Shown one piece after another: positions 1 through 10,571 of a stretch of 64,000 nt of DNA. The translations under genes were made by a program, and so were the position numbers. The DNA is from Amphibalanus amphitrite (taxonomy: Eukaryota; Arthropoda; Thecostraca; Balanomorpha; Balanidae): NCBI RefSeq assembly GCF_019059575.1, contig NW_024881520.1, forward strand, positions 1,528,501 to 1,592,500, in the 5' to 3' direction. Every line of letters starts with the position of its first letter. Position 1 is the first letter of the stretch. The notes under the pieces were generated by a model. The model saw only the letters and a program-made list of their open reading frames with translations, was not told the origin of the DNA and did not search any database.

Positions 1-270
1 AACAAAGCCTTGCGACAATACCTGTAGCCGATTGTTGAATGGTGAGGTCGCGTGTCCACCCTGACCTTTATGAAAGACGAAAGATAACAGTTTGAGAGGA
101 TTCGGGAGCTACTGCTATTTTGTTTCAATTTCATCTCCCAGGGAATACGTAATTCCTCACACTGAGGGTGTTGCGAGGCTGCGATATTTTTGTACCGAAC
201 TCTTGACGTCATACGTCTGTGGCCTATCGGACCTGGAAGTGTTGTCGAGTTGCAAGATCTGGCTTGAGTA
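1..270. other. No gene seen
   Basis: No recognisable coding sequence, RNA gene or repeat was found here. The stretch ends at the TTAA that opens the first G-hairpin element. Confidence 0.5.
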
Positions 271-1170
271 TTAACCCTCGCATGTGTAGGGGGGGGGGGG
301 GGGTCGGATGGACCCCCCCCCATGGTTTTTCGCGAATAACTCGCGTAAAAAGCGGCCGATCGCGACGAAACTTTCAGTACCCTCGCATTGATCAATTTTA
401 CACCTACCCTGAAAATTTCATGACCCTGACCCCAATGACCTTTGACCTGTGACCTCTTTTCCGAGACCATGTTTGGCCGGAATCGCGATTCCGCGTATGT
501 CGGCTCGCATTAGCCGCGCGTTTGCAAGCTTTTCGCGGTTTCAAACGTTCAAACATGTGATTTGATGTTGCTCCCATGCATTAGGGTGGGTGTCAAGGTG
601 ACCTGAAGGTCAGGTCAGGTCATTGACCTTTGGTGACCTCGGTTCACTTTTTCGAGTTTTACATGTTTCTAGGCTAGTTTTTGGAGCTGAATTCGAATTT
701 AGCAACCATTTGAACATTTACGAAGTAGTTTTGGTGACTTCGTAACATGTTACGAAGCTGTCAGAGGCGGTTGACACGTAATACTAATACCCGTCACGAC
801 GCCTACTGGTTGACCTGACCTGACCTGACCCGACCTGGTCTAAATGCTTAAAGACATCATCTGTGATCAAAACTAACACGATATTCGTGATCAGCACCCC
901 GAAAAACCCCTTAGCAGCCACACTTTACGACTTTCTAACAGGCCCCGATTTTCCCGACCTTGGGTCATTGACCTGACCTGGAAGGTCAACCAATGACCTA
1001 GGACCTTAAAATTGGGTATCATCGGCTTCCTCTCGTCACGGGCAACACGCTCGTTTTTTCCGCGAAGCTCTAGCTCGATCAGGGGCCAAACGGCAAGGGG
1101 GGGGGGGTCCAACCGACCCCCCCCCCTACACATTAGAAGCTGGAAAACGCCGCACACATGCGAGGGTTAA
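271..1170. mobile_element. TTAA-flanked G-hairpin element, copy A
   Basis: The copy is bounded by TTAA (271-274 and 1167-1170) and by inverted CCCTCGCATGTGT ends. Next to each end is a G-run, a short linker and a C-run that can pair: about 288-322 on the left and 1097-1128 on the right. The right end has an extra spacer of about 20 bp between two TGTGT copies. The interior is rich in AGGTCA/TGACCT (for example 603-645 and 808-840). It has no coding capacity. A TTAA target duplication with CCC-starting ends is the known piggyBac pattern, so a non-autonomous piggyBac-type element is inferred. Copy L (47788-48708) is a close relative along its whole length. Confidence 0.75.
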
Positions 1171-1494
1171 GACTCAGGTATGACTGCTTTCAGCTCAGCC
1201 CTCAATTGCTAACACCTCCCAAGCATCCGGTAGGAAACTGACAGGGTGGCACCTGCCCCCTCCTCCCCCATCGGCCAGCGAGGGATAATTGAATGATGCA
1301 TTATGGGCACGCTCGAACATGTAGGTAGCTACTACGCAATGATGCAAATTCGTTCCCCGGGCCCTGGCATGCAAGTTTAAAATTTATTGTTCTTTGACTT
1401 CACATGAACTCAGCCTGAAATCTAAATCTGACATTGACCCTGGTGATTCACCTATAAATAATTCATGGTTCACTAAACTCATCTCCGGACGTTC
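1171..1494. other. No gene seen
   Basis: I recognise nothing here beyond ordinary intergenic sequence. Confidence 0.45.
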
Positions 1495-1765
1495 CGCCCC
1501 GCCGGCCCCGGCGCGGCGCTGCGCCACAGTGCCTTATGCGGCTTCCGCTGCGCTGCGCCGTGGGGCGGCTCTGGAGCGGGCGGTGTCGTCCGGGGATCCC
1601 CCGGTCCGGGACCCGCGCCGCCCAGAGGAGAGCAGAGGTGGCCGGCGCGAACTGGGGTCAGCCGGGTGGTGACCTGGAGTCACCCGAACGGAACGCACCC
1701 ACGCCGCCGAGAGGAGAGCAGAGGCGGCCGGTTGGTGACCTGGGGTCACCCGGGCGGCGACATGA
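1495..1765 (+). repeat. GC-rich dispersed repeat, copy 1
   Basis: This very GC-rich block holds two related sub-units, each with GAGAGGAGAGCAGAGG-type sequence followed by a GGTGACCTGG-type motif. Most of it recurs inverted at 12966-13145, including the stretch around TCCGGGGATCCCC. Open frames exist on both strands, but they are mirrored in the second copy and lack gene context, so this is called a repeat and not a gene. Confidence 0.65.
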
Positions 1766-2090
1766 AGTTATCTGTATAGTCTGGACGGTGTTCCTGCGGG
1801 AGAGTCGGCAAGGGAAGTGTCGGCTGGTTTAATCTCGCAAGCTCCCAATGTTTTTTCTTCTCGGAACTTTATTCTGACAAACCTAAGGAAGAACGGAGCT
1901 AGGGCGCCCCGAAGCACTAAACACGTGCATTGGACGTTGGGGATAGCCTACCTGTGCTTAAATTTGTCAGAAATTATCTCGGGCATATTTGAAGTTATCT
2001 ATAGGAGACACGTGCATTAACTGCTGCGCTTTAAATCCGTTCTTTCTTAGCTCTGTCACTTGTCACTTGTCAGACTATCGCTCAACACAC
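1766..2090. other. No gene seen
   Basis: Nothing recognisable was seen here. Confidence 0.4.
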
Positions 2091-2985
2091 GCTGGAGATA
2101 AAAGGGGTCAAATTTGACATACCTGCCTGACCTTTGATTCAAGCCGGACCCAGTGACACCAGTCCCATTTTCATGTCAGGTCAGTTCACTGACCTACGAC
2201 GACATATGTGAACATCTGCACTGTCCTAAAATGTCGAACTTCGCAATGCCCTCAGTGCCAGAGGAGCTTTCACATGAGGGAGATGAAGCTTACAGCACCT
2301 ACCTGGTGTCCCTAGAGGTCTCACAACTTATGCATCTCAGTTTTTCTAGGGGTCACCTGAGGCTATGGTTGATCACGTGACCTCATCATTATAGGTCAAT
2401 GGTGGAACTATGGAAACTAGCATATTGTTTGCGCCAGGAATGATCTAAAGCTACCTCAAGCACTTGGAATCAGGACTTCATGCATTTCTTGTAAGGTCTG
2501 ATGCCCACTTTTGAAGCATTAACCTTGCTTGACGTCATTTATGACGTCACTAGAATGAGAGGAGTTTTTGTCAATAATCATCGATCAAATTGAGCTGCGA
2601 GTCGAAAAGCCACCAGTAGGAACTAAAAGAGACATGCTGAATCGAATTCTATGCGATATTGCCTTCTTCGACGAGCTTCAACCTGAGAAGCTCTGACTTG
2701 ATCTTGACCCGATGTCAAAACCTCAAGCCGTCTCACCTTAACAACAAGTATAACATTCGACTTGCCTGAGCAAGAGCATGGGGCAAAACAGCGGCTCTGT
2801 GATGCGGCTCTGTGATCATTTTTGGCGATTTTTTAAACCAAAACTGAACCCGTACCTTGGTGCACTTGACCTGACATCAGAGTTCACTGGTCGACATTAA
2901 AATCGGGTACCAGTCGCTGCGTCTCGTAACGGCGCACACGCTCGTTTTTCTGCGAGGCTTTAGCTCCATTAGGGGCGAAAACATC
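2091..2985. repeat. AGGTCA-rich element fragment B
   Basis: This non-coding fragment belongs to the same broad family as the TTAA elements. The stretch 2130-2460 matches 25745-25935 plus 26682-26800, and 2305-2395 matches 12140-12230. The right part (2930-2965) resembles the subterminal sequence of copies A and L, with a CTCGTTTTT...GCGAGGCTTTAGCTCC pattern. No intact TTAA ends were found. Confidence 0.6.
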
Positions 2986-3262
2986 AGCAAATAGAAAAAC
3001 GCAATCCAATGTAAGTACAGGCTCAATTTCTACGCTTCTCGTCATCAATCAATCATTCACGTTTTACTTCCAAGAGTTATCTACTGCACCTGAGCCAGAA
3101 GCCTCTGGCCCCAAAATACCTTCCTTCCTTGGATCGGCAAATAAAAATCTCGTAGAAACCTATCTCTTGAATTACACGTATGTTCGTAACGCGAACCTAC
3201 AGCTGACTAGGTAACTATTATCACGACAGACTTTTTTCGAGTGTATGCCCGGTGCAAAAGAA

Positions 3263-4905
3263 TTAACCCGCCCATGACAGGGGTATTTTCAATAGCACGG
3301 TTGACTGGAGGGGGGGGGGGCTCCTATCCTCTCCAGAGCCCCTCTCCCCAGCTCCGAAACGACAGGGTCGATTGTCGAAATTCAAACGGCGTCTGATGCC
3401 CTGAACAGTTGACAAACTGTTGAGAAAAGGTTAGTTTCATTGATCTCGATGTCTTCGATGACGTCATAGGTCAGGTCAGAGTAAAAACATCAACATTTTG
3501 GCTTGTTCACGACGTGGGCTCTGGCCGCCGGCTTACACGTCAGATCAGGCTCATCAGTTGATCTACACACTCGTTATCCGTTGATATATGTCTAAGGATA
3601 TCCTGAGAGTACTGAACTTTTTTTTTTATTTTGCAAGTCAAGGCCAGGTCATCCTAGGTCATAAGATGTTATATCATACATCAGTCATGTGACAAATGTT
3701 TTATGGTCCATTTCAGGCAGATTTCGAAAACAGTGTCGTCTGTGTCATTTGAAACCAGTAGTTTCAGCTGTATATAGCCGAGGTCAGGTCACTTTCAGGT
3801 CAAAGACGGTCAAATTTTGAAGTTGAAATTTTTCAATAAAAAAATTGCCTATCATTATTCAGATGCAGTTTGAGCTCTATAACACTATGGCGCTATCTAT
3901 GTTGTTGTATGATGTCAAAAAGGTATTGAAAAACTGATTTGAAAATTGAAAATGGTGAAATATTACTATAAATCGCATTTAGCTAAAACTTCATAGATTA
4001 GATCATTTTATCGTTTCTATCGTTGTATCGTTGTATCGTTTATCGTTTGAATTGTATCGTTTCTTTTTACAAAAAAAAACCTTTTGGACAAAGTTCAAGT
4101 TTTAATAATTCTAGTAATTTTCAAAATTTTGAAAATTTTGAACATCCGAGATACCTATCATTTTGATAGCCCTGTGTATTCGGAGTCCTCTGATCATGCA
4201 AAAAATTGGATCTAGCATAAATACTGATTATGTGAGGACTTATTTGTGTTATGAGGTTATCGGTGGAGCCAACAATATTTTCTTTTAGTGATTTGTTGGC
4301 TTCACCGATAATTCATAACTTGCATTTAAATACCTACTGTAACTGAGCTCTAGTAAACGATTGCCGTAGTTCAATGCTTTACATCACAATCGGCCGAACA
4401 TTACGTCACTCTGACGTCATTTCCGGCTGATTTATGGTAGCTACGGCCTACGAAATTTTCCTTTGGGCACAAGGTGTCAAATTGATGCAGCCGAAGGTGC
4501 TGCAAGTTTCGTGTTGATAGGTACATCCAGCATGGGTGGATGTTTTCCAGGAACGTTGGTGGGGCAAAAAGTCGTCAAATTTACAATGTCTTGATTGTCA
4601 ACTTGAATAAAATGCCTTACTGAATCAGTCCCTATAATTACATATTCACTATTTTGTATTACACAGACATTTTGAAGCTCCTCAATGCGGAAAAGATTGA
4701 TTTGCAAAGTAACAAAATACTATAAATAAGCCAAAGTTGGTGGGGCAAAACGCTTATTGGTGGGGCAGAATGGCAAGTTGGTGGGGCAGCTACCCCACCA
4801 ACTGTAAAGGAAGCTCCGCCCCTGACATCCAGCGGTTTAGAAGATATTGCAGAAAAGCGGGAGGGGGCTCTTTAGAGCCCCTCGCCTCAGTCATGCGCGG
4901 GTTAA
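3263..4905. mobile_element. TTAA-flanked G-hairpin element, copy C
   Basis: TTAA lies at 3263-3266 and 4902-4905, with inverted ends TTAACCCGCSCATGAC. The left G-hairpin (about 3308-3350) pairs GGGGCTC with GAGCCCC. The right one (4861-4883) pairs GGGGGCTCT with AGAGCCCC across a TT loop. Here the longer, spacer-bearing end is on the left. The interior includes a 20 bp stem-loop at 4257-4311 and four TGGTGGGGCA repeats (4558-4790). No coding sequence is seen. It is larger (1.64 kb) than most relatives, so it may carry later insertions. Confidence 0.7.
4257..4311. other. Stem-loop inside element C
   Basis: TTATCGGTGGAGCCAACAA pairs with TTGTTGGCTTCACCGATAA across a loop of about 17 nt, with one mismatch in the stem. 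It sits in the interior of copy C. Related elements D and K also carry a large internal inverted repeat. Confidence 0.6.
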
Positions 4906-5190
4906 AGCAAGTCGCAGCTTAACTAGGTCGGTACTCAGGCGCATGGGACTTCAGTTATTTTTATTTGAAGTTAAGCTAACAAACTCAAAATCAATAGTCA
5001 CTTGTCTTCTATTTTCCCCTAGTCCTCTCCTTTAGGGCATCCTCCGCGGACAGACTCTGGTGTTTTCCGGCCGCAGTCCCGTAGACGACCTCGGGCAGTT
5101 CCGATGCAAATTAACCCTCCTCAGACAGACCGCCTGCGCAGTAAAGTAATCCTGGTCCGCGCCACCTGTCGGCGGTGCCTCGGCGGGGTG

Positions 5191-5263
5191 TGACGTCACC
5201 AGACGATCGGATGGCCCCGCCTCCTTCCTCCTATATAACGGAGGGTGTGTGGTGCTCTCAGCA
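5191..5263 (+). promoter_or_regulatory. TATA/Inr promoter with CRE
   Basis: A TATATAA box at 5232-5238 is followed 28 bp later by a TCAG-type initiator (5258-5261, A at 5260), the spacing known for arthropod core promoters. A perfect palindromic CRE, TGACGTCA, lies at 5191-5198, about 69 bp upstream of the inferred start. The promoter is directly upstream of the ATG at 5322, so it is assigned to the small secreted-protein gene. Confidence 0.75.
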
Positions 5264-5321
5264 TTCAGAGATCAACCCGCTCTAGGCATCTCGAGACGTC
5301 CCTCCAACGCAGTACACCACT

Positions 5322-6187
5322 ATGAAGCTGGTGAGTTGGGGTCGGGCTGACAATTTCAGGGGGAAAATTTGGCCGCCTGTTCTTACTTTTTTCATTTTTG
5401 CTCCTGTTTTTGCTGATTTGTTGATGGAATAGCAGTACGTTTATTGATTCATGTATCAGGCAGCAACTCTATGCACCGATTGCGTGTTAATTAGTGACGA
5501 CTAACGAGTGTTTTGTGCGATCCACAGACGCTATTGTTTGCGCTGCTGGTGGCCGGGATGGCCCTGTGCTCCGCGGCCGCCCTGTGGGAGCCGGAGACCG
5601 GTGACCTGGACGTAGTCCCGGTCACAGACGACCTGGAAGGCGGTGACCTGGGCGGGGATGACCTGGAGGGTGCCGAGACACACTACCGGTCCTACTACTA
5701 CCGGCCGAGATACTACAGGTAGGCTGCAAAAATAACGTCCCCTGCAGGGCATTGCAGGGCGGTTAATTGACGCCCTTAAATAAATCTAAAATAGTAAATT
5801 AACGTTTATGTGCAGGTTTCATAAGACGTAAAGCAGACTGATCTTTCAAGTCGGTAGGTTGAACCGAAGATCCATTCGTAAGTGATCCATAGGAAAAATT
5901 GAATAACAAGTCGATAAATACTTCATCGCATTTTTTTAATGGCCCAAGGCATAATCAGCTTACTTGAATTCATTCTGAGTTATCCAATCAATTAGGTGTA
6001 TGTTAGGTAAGTAAGTATCTCTTTTTACCCCGGAGAGTTCCGTGTGAATGGTCGACAATTTACGGCATTGCATCATTCATTTATTGACATGTGTCTTCCT
6101 CGTTTTATTTTCAGGAGCTACTACAAGCCCCGCTACTACAGGCGTCGCTACTACAAGCCTCGCTACTATGGAGGACACTACTGGTAA
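5322..6187 (+). CDS. Small secreted Tyr/Arg-rich protein (3 exons)
   Basis: Exons are 5322-5330, 5528-5718 and 6115-6187. All junctions are GT/AG and the reading frame closes exactly to give 90 residues. The first exon encodes only Met-Lys-Leu before a GTGAGT donor. Residues 1 to about 20 form a signal peptide (MKLTLLFALLVAGMALCSAA). Residues about 24-55 are acidic, with repeated DDLEGGDLGG-like units. Residues about 56-90 are strongly basic and aromatic, with repeated PRYYRSYYKPRYYR-like units ending in GGHYW. There are no cysteines after the signal peptide. I do not recognise a named family. The layout (signal, acidic piece, cationic Tyr/Arg tail) suits either a processed cationic peptide or a structural protein of cuticle, shell or adhesive. 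TATA-driven, CRE-bearing expression suggests tissue- or signal-specific control. The gene structure is secure; the function is open. Confidence 0.85.
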
Positions 6188-6611
6188 ATTTATGGCGGGC
6201 GGTTCTTAACCACACGCCTGTCTGGAGTGGCGCCCAAATCCAGGCTGACGGCGTCACATTTGACGCCGTCCCGACCCTCCTTCTGTGACGACCGGTGTCA
6301 CGCTGTGAAGGAGCCGACATCAGTCCATGTCTCGAGGAGTTCTCTGAGAGGACGCTCCGTATCATTCACCCAATACTCATGCATTGTTGATTTGTCTGTT
6401 GCTTTTGAATTGTGACTTGTTCAACATCTTTTGTAATATACGGAGGAAGTGATGCTGTTTTTTTCCTGCGCCGAGATATCCCTTTTATAGCATTATCGTA
6501 GCCGTGCAGAAAAACATTGTACGTGATCTTTCCTGCCATGAAAATACGACATAGGTACTATAGTTCAGCAGAGCCAGAGACAAAGAGAAGGAGAGACAGA
6601 TATAACGTTTT
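6188..6611 (+). other. Probable 3' UTR and flank of the secreted-protein gene
   Basis: There is no canonical AATAAA close to the stop. An AATATA at about 6436-6441 could act as a weak signal. Nothing else was recognised. Confidence 0.3.
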
Positions 6612-7856
6612 ATCCCGCACCATAGACAGTGGTTACAATTGCTTCACGTGCAAAGAGAGAAAATTATCAGATGTGGTGTACTACTGATTTGTTAAGTGTC
6701 TAGACGATTAACAAACTGTTAAACGTGTAGTAGACGTTTCGTCTAGTCTGAAATCTATATTACTATTTGAGGAGGGTGCGTCTGTCCGTTACCGAGGTCC
6801 CGACTTGGTCGTGCTTTGCGTGGACTACAGGCCAGACCGTTGCACCTAGCCCGGTGAAATTTGCACAACTTATAGATCAAGGATGTGCGACGTGCCTTTG
6901 AGGGGTCTCAGCTCGATCGGATTGATAGGGAGCGCGTGGCGCGTGCCCAAAAAGTGCAAATTCGCGTCATAGACTTTACATGTATAAATCGGCGTGCGAA
7001 ATCGGGCGAAAACGGCAAATTTTGGCCGACACGGGTCCGGTCCCCGTGCAATATCTTGGTGACCAGGGGTCCGACCGGCACGGGAAAAACAGCATCGTGT
7101 AGATAATTGAACGGGCTATTGAATGGTGTGCAATGCAGAGGATAGCACGCGCCACGTGCACCGGAGAGGGCACTTTTATTTGAAAAATTGCGGTTTTTGA
7201 GGGATTTTGGAATTAATTTTATTTTTAGGTGACCGTTAAATGGAGCGAGTTGAATCAACGCCTATTTGCAAGAGAAAGGTACCGCCTCTCATATAAAAAT
7301 TGTGAAAAGCTGATTGATCCAAATCAAGGTGGTGCAAATCACAGGAGAAAATGGTGTTTGTCAATTTTGTGCCACTTTATTAATCACACGGGGTTTGCTG
7401 CATGACCTGATACCTTTGGCAATTGAATATGGTACCATTGGATAGAGCATTCAATTCTGTCCAATATTCACTCTTCATTTTTGCATGATTAGCAACAGTA
7501 TCCTTAAAAATGTAAATGTTCCAAACCATTACATTGTCATTTTTAGCGAAATTCATCGATGGCCCTCAAAAGACTTCCCTCCAGTTTTCGAATCATTCTA
7601 AAGTAGAATGCATGATAATACGACACGGGCACCTCGATGCGATGTATCTTTTTGTTTTCTTACAAAATGCTTGGCCGTCAAAAAGCAATCGAACGAAATG
7701 GATATCTACCAACCAAATCGACACAGACCAACCCAATACCCACGGGTCAAAAATCCCCCCTTCGCGTTGCGGAGCACGCGGGTAACCCTAGTATGTCCTA
7801 TTTCTTATATAGAATGTAGATTTTAGCTTTAAGCGCCCAGAAGATATCGGCGGTAC

Positions 7857-7972
7857 GGAATAAAATTATTAAACCGCTCGTAGATAGGTAGACAAATCTT
7901 TTAAACGTCTCACCTATCGGCTCGACGTTTAAAAGATTTGTTCTACCTACTCGCGGTTTAATATTATAGAAA
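7857..7972. repeat. Long hairpin (about 45 bp arms)
   Basis: The arm starting ATTAAACCGCTCGTAGATAG and running to TTTTAAACGTC returns in reverse as GACGTTTAAAAGATTTG ... CTCGCGGTTTAAT, with a loop of about 12 nt (TCACCTATCGGC). The arms are nearly perfect. A MITE-like palindrome is likely; a small-RNA hairpin is possible. Confidence 0.65.
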
Positions 7973-8010
7973 ACAGTCCAGACAACGTAATGTCTGAACT
8001 TGTAAACACT

Positions 8011-8500
8011 GTGGCCCTGGTGGCGCAGTCGGTTAAGGCGAAAGTTAGCGCGTACATTCACGATAAACTACCGCGGGTCGGCTTGTAACTGTTGGATGTG
8101 TGATCGTACATGTTACTTGTGTCCAGCTTCTATAATCCAGATATGAACATTCCATCATATCCCGTTGGCGTGTTTGGCAGTTATGGTAAGACGCCGCAAG
8201 GAGTATGAGCACACGCGACGGGAACGTACGACCATTAAACAGCCAAAAGGTGAGGTTCGTACGCAATGATGGAGCGGACGAGTGGAAAGTGACTATGTAA
8301 TTAACGATAGGGTATCCTATTTCCCCGTTTCTACCGTTTCGCGGGCGTCGTCCCCGGCTGTGTCACCGGGTGTGGGGTAGGCTCCCACTTCAGCCGTAGC
8401 CTGAGGGGTGGGGTACAGGGGCTAGACGGAGATCGAGCCCTCCTGTAATTGGGACAAGATAAGAGCCCGTTGGAGGGAGGCCTGAATAAAAAAAAAATGA
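8011..8500 (+). repeat. tRNA-derived SINE, interrupted
   Basis: The SINE head lies at 8012-8040, with an A-box-like TGGCGCAGTCGG at 8021-8032. The body and tail (8334-8500) match the intact minus-strand copy at 15428-15645, with shared blocks GCGGGCGTCGTCCCCGGCTG and TGTGGGGTAGGCTCCCACTT. Between them are about 290 bp of unrelated sequence in place of the tRNA-like middle, including the B-box. The copy was therefore broken by an insertion or rearrangement. Confidence 0.7.
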
Positions 8501-8752
8501 CAGGTTCATTGAAAATTAAGTCCCTAAAACAATTAAACAAGAAGCGGAAAGTGATGTTTCATTGTGTTTCATTCACTGCGCAGTGCGCATACTGGTGAAA
8601 ATAACTTGAGACGGTCAAATGGCAGAAATGTCTACCAGACGTTTAACAGTTTGTTAATTGTCTAGACGTTTAACAAATCAGTTACACTATAGCTGATAAT
8701 TTTCTCTCTTTGCACGTGAAGCAAGTGTTAACACTGTCTACGGTGCGGGGTA

Positions 8753-9006
8753 TGGTATCATTATAGCAGAGGTCCGTGAAGTATCGAGGCGTGCCCGTTG
8801 TGGGTGATTGACCTGTATCTAGGCATGCATGCAGTCCGTTGCATGGGGCTGTGCTTGCAGATTTATAAAAATGGAAGGCTGGTTAGAGTTATTTGCTCTT
8901 GCGAGTCAAGTTGAACCATGGCAGTGGCGTCGCTCAGAAGATACAGAAGCCGGGAAAAATCGGCGGTATCGTCTGAAAATACAACAAATCTCGCTTAAAC
9001 ATAGCT
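8753..9006. other. No gene seen
   Basis: Nothing recognisable was seen here. Confidence 0.4.
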
Positions 9007-10008
9007 TTAACCCTATTCCTGGTGGGCTCCGCCGGGACAAGAAACTGGCGGGGGGGGGGGGCCGATTCGGCCCCCCCCTTTAGATCTCAAAAACTACACA
9101 TCGCAGCGACAAACGGTAAACGGCATCGGATACGCACGGTCAAGATCTACAATTTTTACTAAGGTCATTTTCAGGTCAGGTCAAAGATGACGTCACAGGG
9201 GTCGAAAAAGTCAAAATGGCGGCGCTAGATATGGAGAGAGTTTTTTCTCGAATAACTTTCGAATTAGTCAAGATAGGAACAAACTAAGGGCATCATCGTG
9301 ATCCTCTCGTCAATTTGCATCGAATGATATATATGTTGACCTCGAAAGGTCAAGGTCAAAGGTTGACCTCAGGTCACGTGACCTCGAGGTCATCATGTAT
9401 ATCATTCGATGCGTCTTGACGAGCTGAACACAATGAGACCATCCACGCGTCTGTATCTTGTTCCTGTACGGAGTTATTGGCCAAAAACCTTTGGTGACCT
9501 TTGATGACGTCACATGACCTCACAGCTGCCCAACAGCAAAACAGACCTCAAGGTAGTGAAGGTTGATCGTATATGAAGTCATGTATGGTATATGGGGCCA
9601 TTCCGACCCGTTTTAGTGGTAAAAACAGGGAGTTGATTTTTCCCCCATTGACTTATAATGGGGAGGTCGCGACACTGACCTGACCTTAGGTCACCAATAT
9701 CAAAATTCCGAGATATACAAATTGCACATACTGGTACCCTAACTAAAGCCTGAAGAGAAGAAATTGATCGGTCAAAACCTCTAGCTCTGGCGTGATTGCA
9801 AACTTTTCTGAGGTAGGGTCACCAAACCGCCTCTGGTGACCTGACCTGAGGTCAGATCAACTCAAAATTTTCAGACATGTTGCGTAGAAGCCTTTTAGGA
9901 AAAGTCAGAAAATTTGAGCTTCCTAGCTCAACGCGTTTGGGAGAAATAACCAAAAAACCTCAGGGGGGGGGGCTCCTGAGGCCCCCCCCGCCAGGAATAG
10001 GGTTTTAA
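9007..10008. mobile_element. TTAA-flanked G-hairpin element, copy D
   Basis: TTAA lies at 9007-9010 and 10005-10008, with inverted ends CCCTATTCCTGG. The left hairpin (about 9048-9079) has a G-run, CCGATTCGG and a C-run. The right one (9963-9990) has a G-run, CTCCTGAG and a C-run. The long spacer is on the left. The centre (9318-9411) is a large inverted repeat packed with AGGTCA half-sites. The interior also matches 49735-50180 and parts of 20530-21040. Non-coding. Confidence 0.75.
9318..9411. repeat. Central palindrome with AGGTCA sites, element D
   Basis: CATCGAATGATATATATGTT on the left is mirrored by ATGTATATCATTCGATG on the right. Inside are TCAAGGTCA-type half-sites and a perfect AGGTCACGTGACCT palindrome at 9371-9384, which is an E-box CACGTG between two inverted half-sites. 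Equivalent regions occur at about 49870-50010 and, with different internal sequence, at 45800-45965. Confidence 0.7.
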
Positions 10009-10571
10009 CTCACGCGGACGCTTTGCTTTTGACTAGAACTTTATGCTACACATCACCAGAATCGGGAAAATTTTCGTGACTTACCAGTCATCTCCATCAC
10101 GTTTTGAATGCTGTACGCACTGCAAACTGGGCCATCACTCCAATGATGATGGAAGCATGTATGGAAGTATGTAGGTAAGCGACCAGTACCACGAATAGTT
10201 ACAACTTAATGTTTTTTAAGTTTTAACTGCATCGTAAAGTAAGCATCTAAGCATCATAATTAACTATTGTACCTAACGAGTCATGTCAACTATCTTGCTA
10301 ACAGCAGAGGTAGCTTGGAATGTTTGTCTCAGTTGGCATTGTATTTTCCTTTGAATTCGAGCGGTGCCGAGACATAAGGCTATGAAAGGCGCCATGGTGC
10401 GAAGCCAGGCCGGGCCGGGTCGGGCCGCTGATATATGCTGAACATTTTTTCCATTAAATCACAGATTACGCACTTGCTCAAAGCTTGTAAGCTAGAATGT
10501 TCCGCATTTATTTCAGATACACGTTGGTGAATACATGAAAACACTTTTTTGAAATGAAAACACAAACACAC
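10009..10571. other. No gene seen
   Basis: AT-rich sequence with no recognisable gene or repeat end. Confidence 0.4.

Larger units (their letters stand above)
6612..8752. mobile_element. Element with about 120 bp inverted ends
   Basis: The arm at 6612-6736 (CCCGCACCATAGACAGTG ... TGTTAAACGTGTAGTAGAC) is matched in reverse by 8631-8752. Identity is high but imperfect, including CTTCACGTGCAAAGAGAG and a TCTAGACGATTAAC-like motif. The 2.1 kb between them contains a long hairpin (7857-7972) and an interrupted SINE. No transposase is recognisable. It could be one foldback-type transposon or two inverted copies of a short repeat. Confidence 0.55.

Noticed and set aside
271-1170. Helitron identity for the hairpin-ended elements
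   Set aside because: Helitrons lack terminal inverted repeats and insert between A and T. These have inverted ends at both sides and TTAA.
1495-1832. GC-rich frames as a real gene
   Set aside because: The same text is present inverted at 12966-13145, and no splice or start context supports coding.
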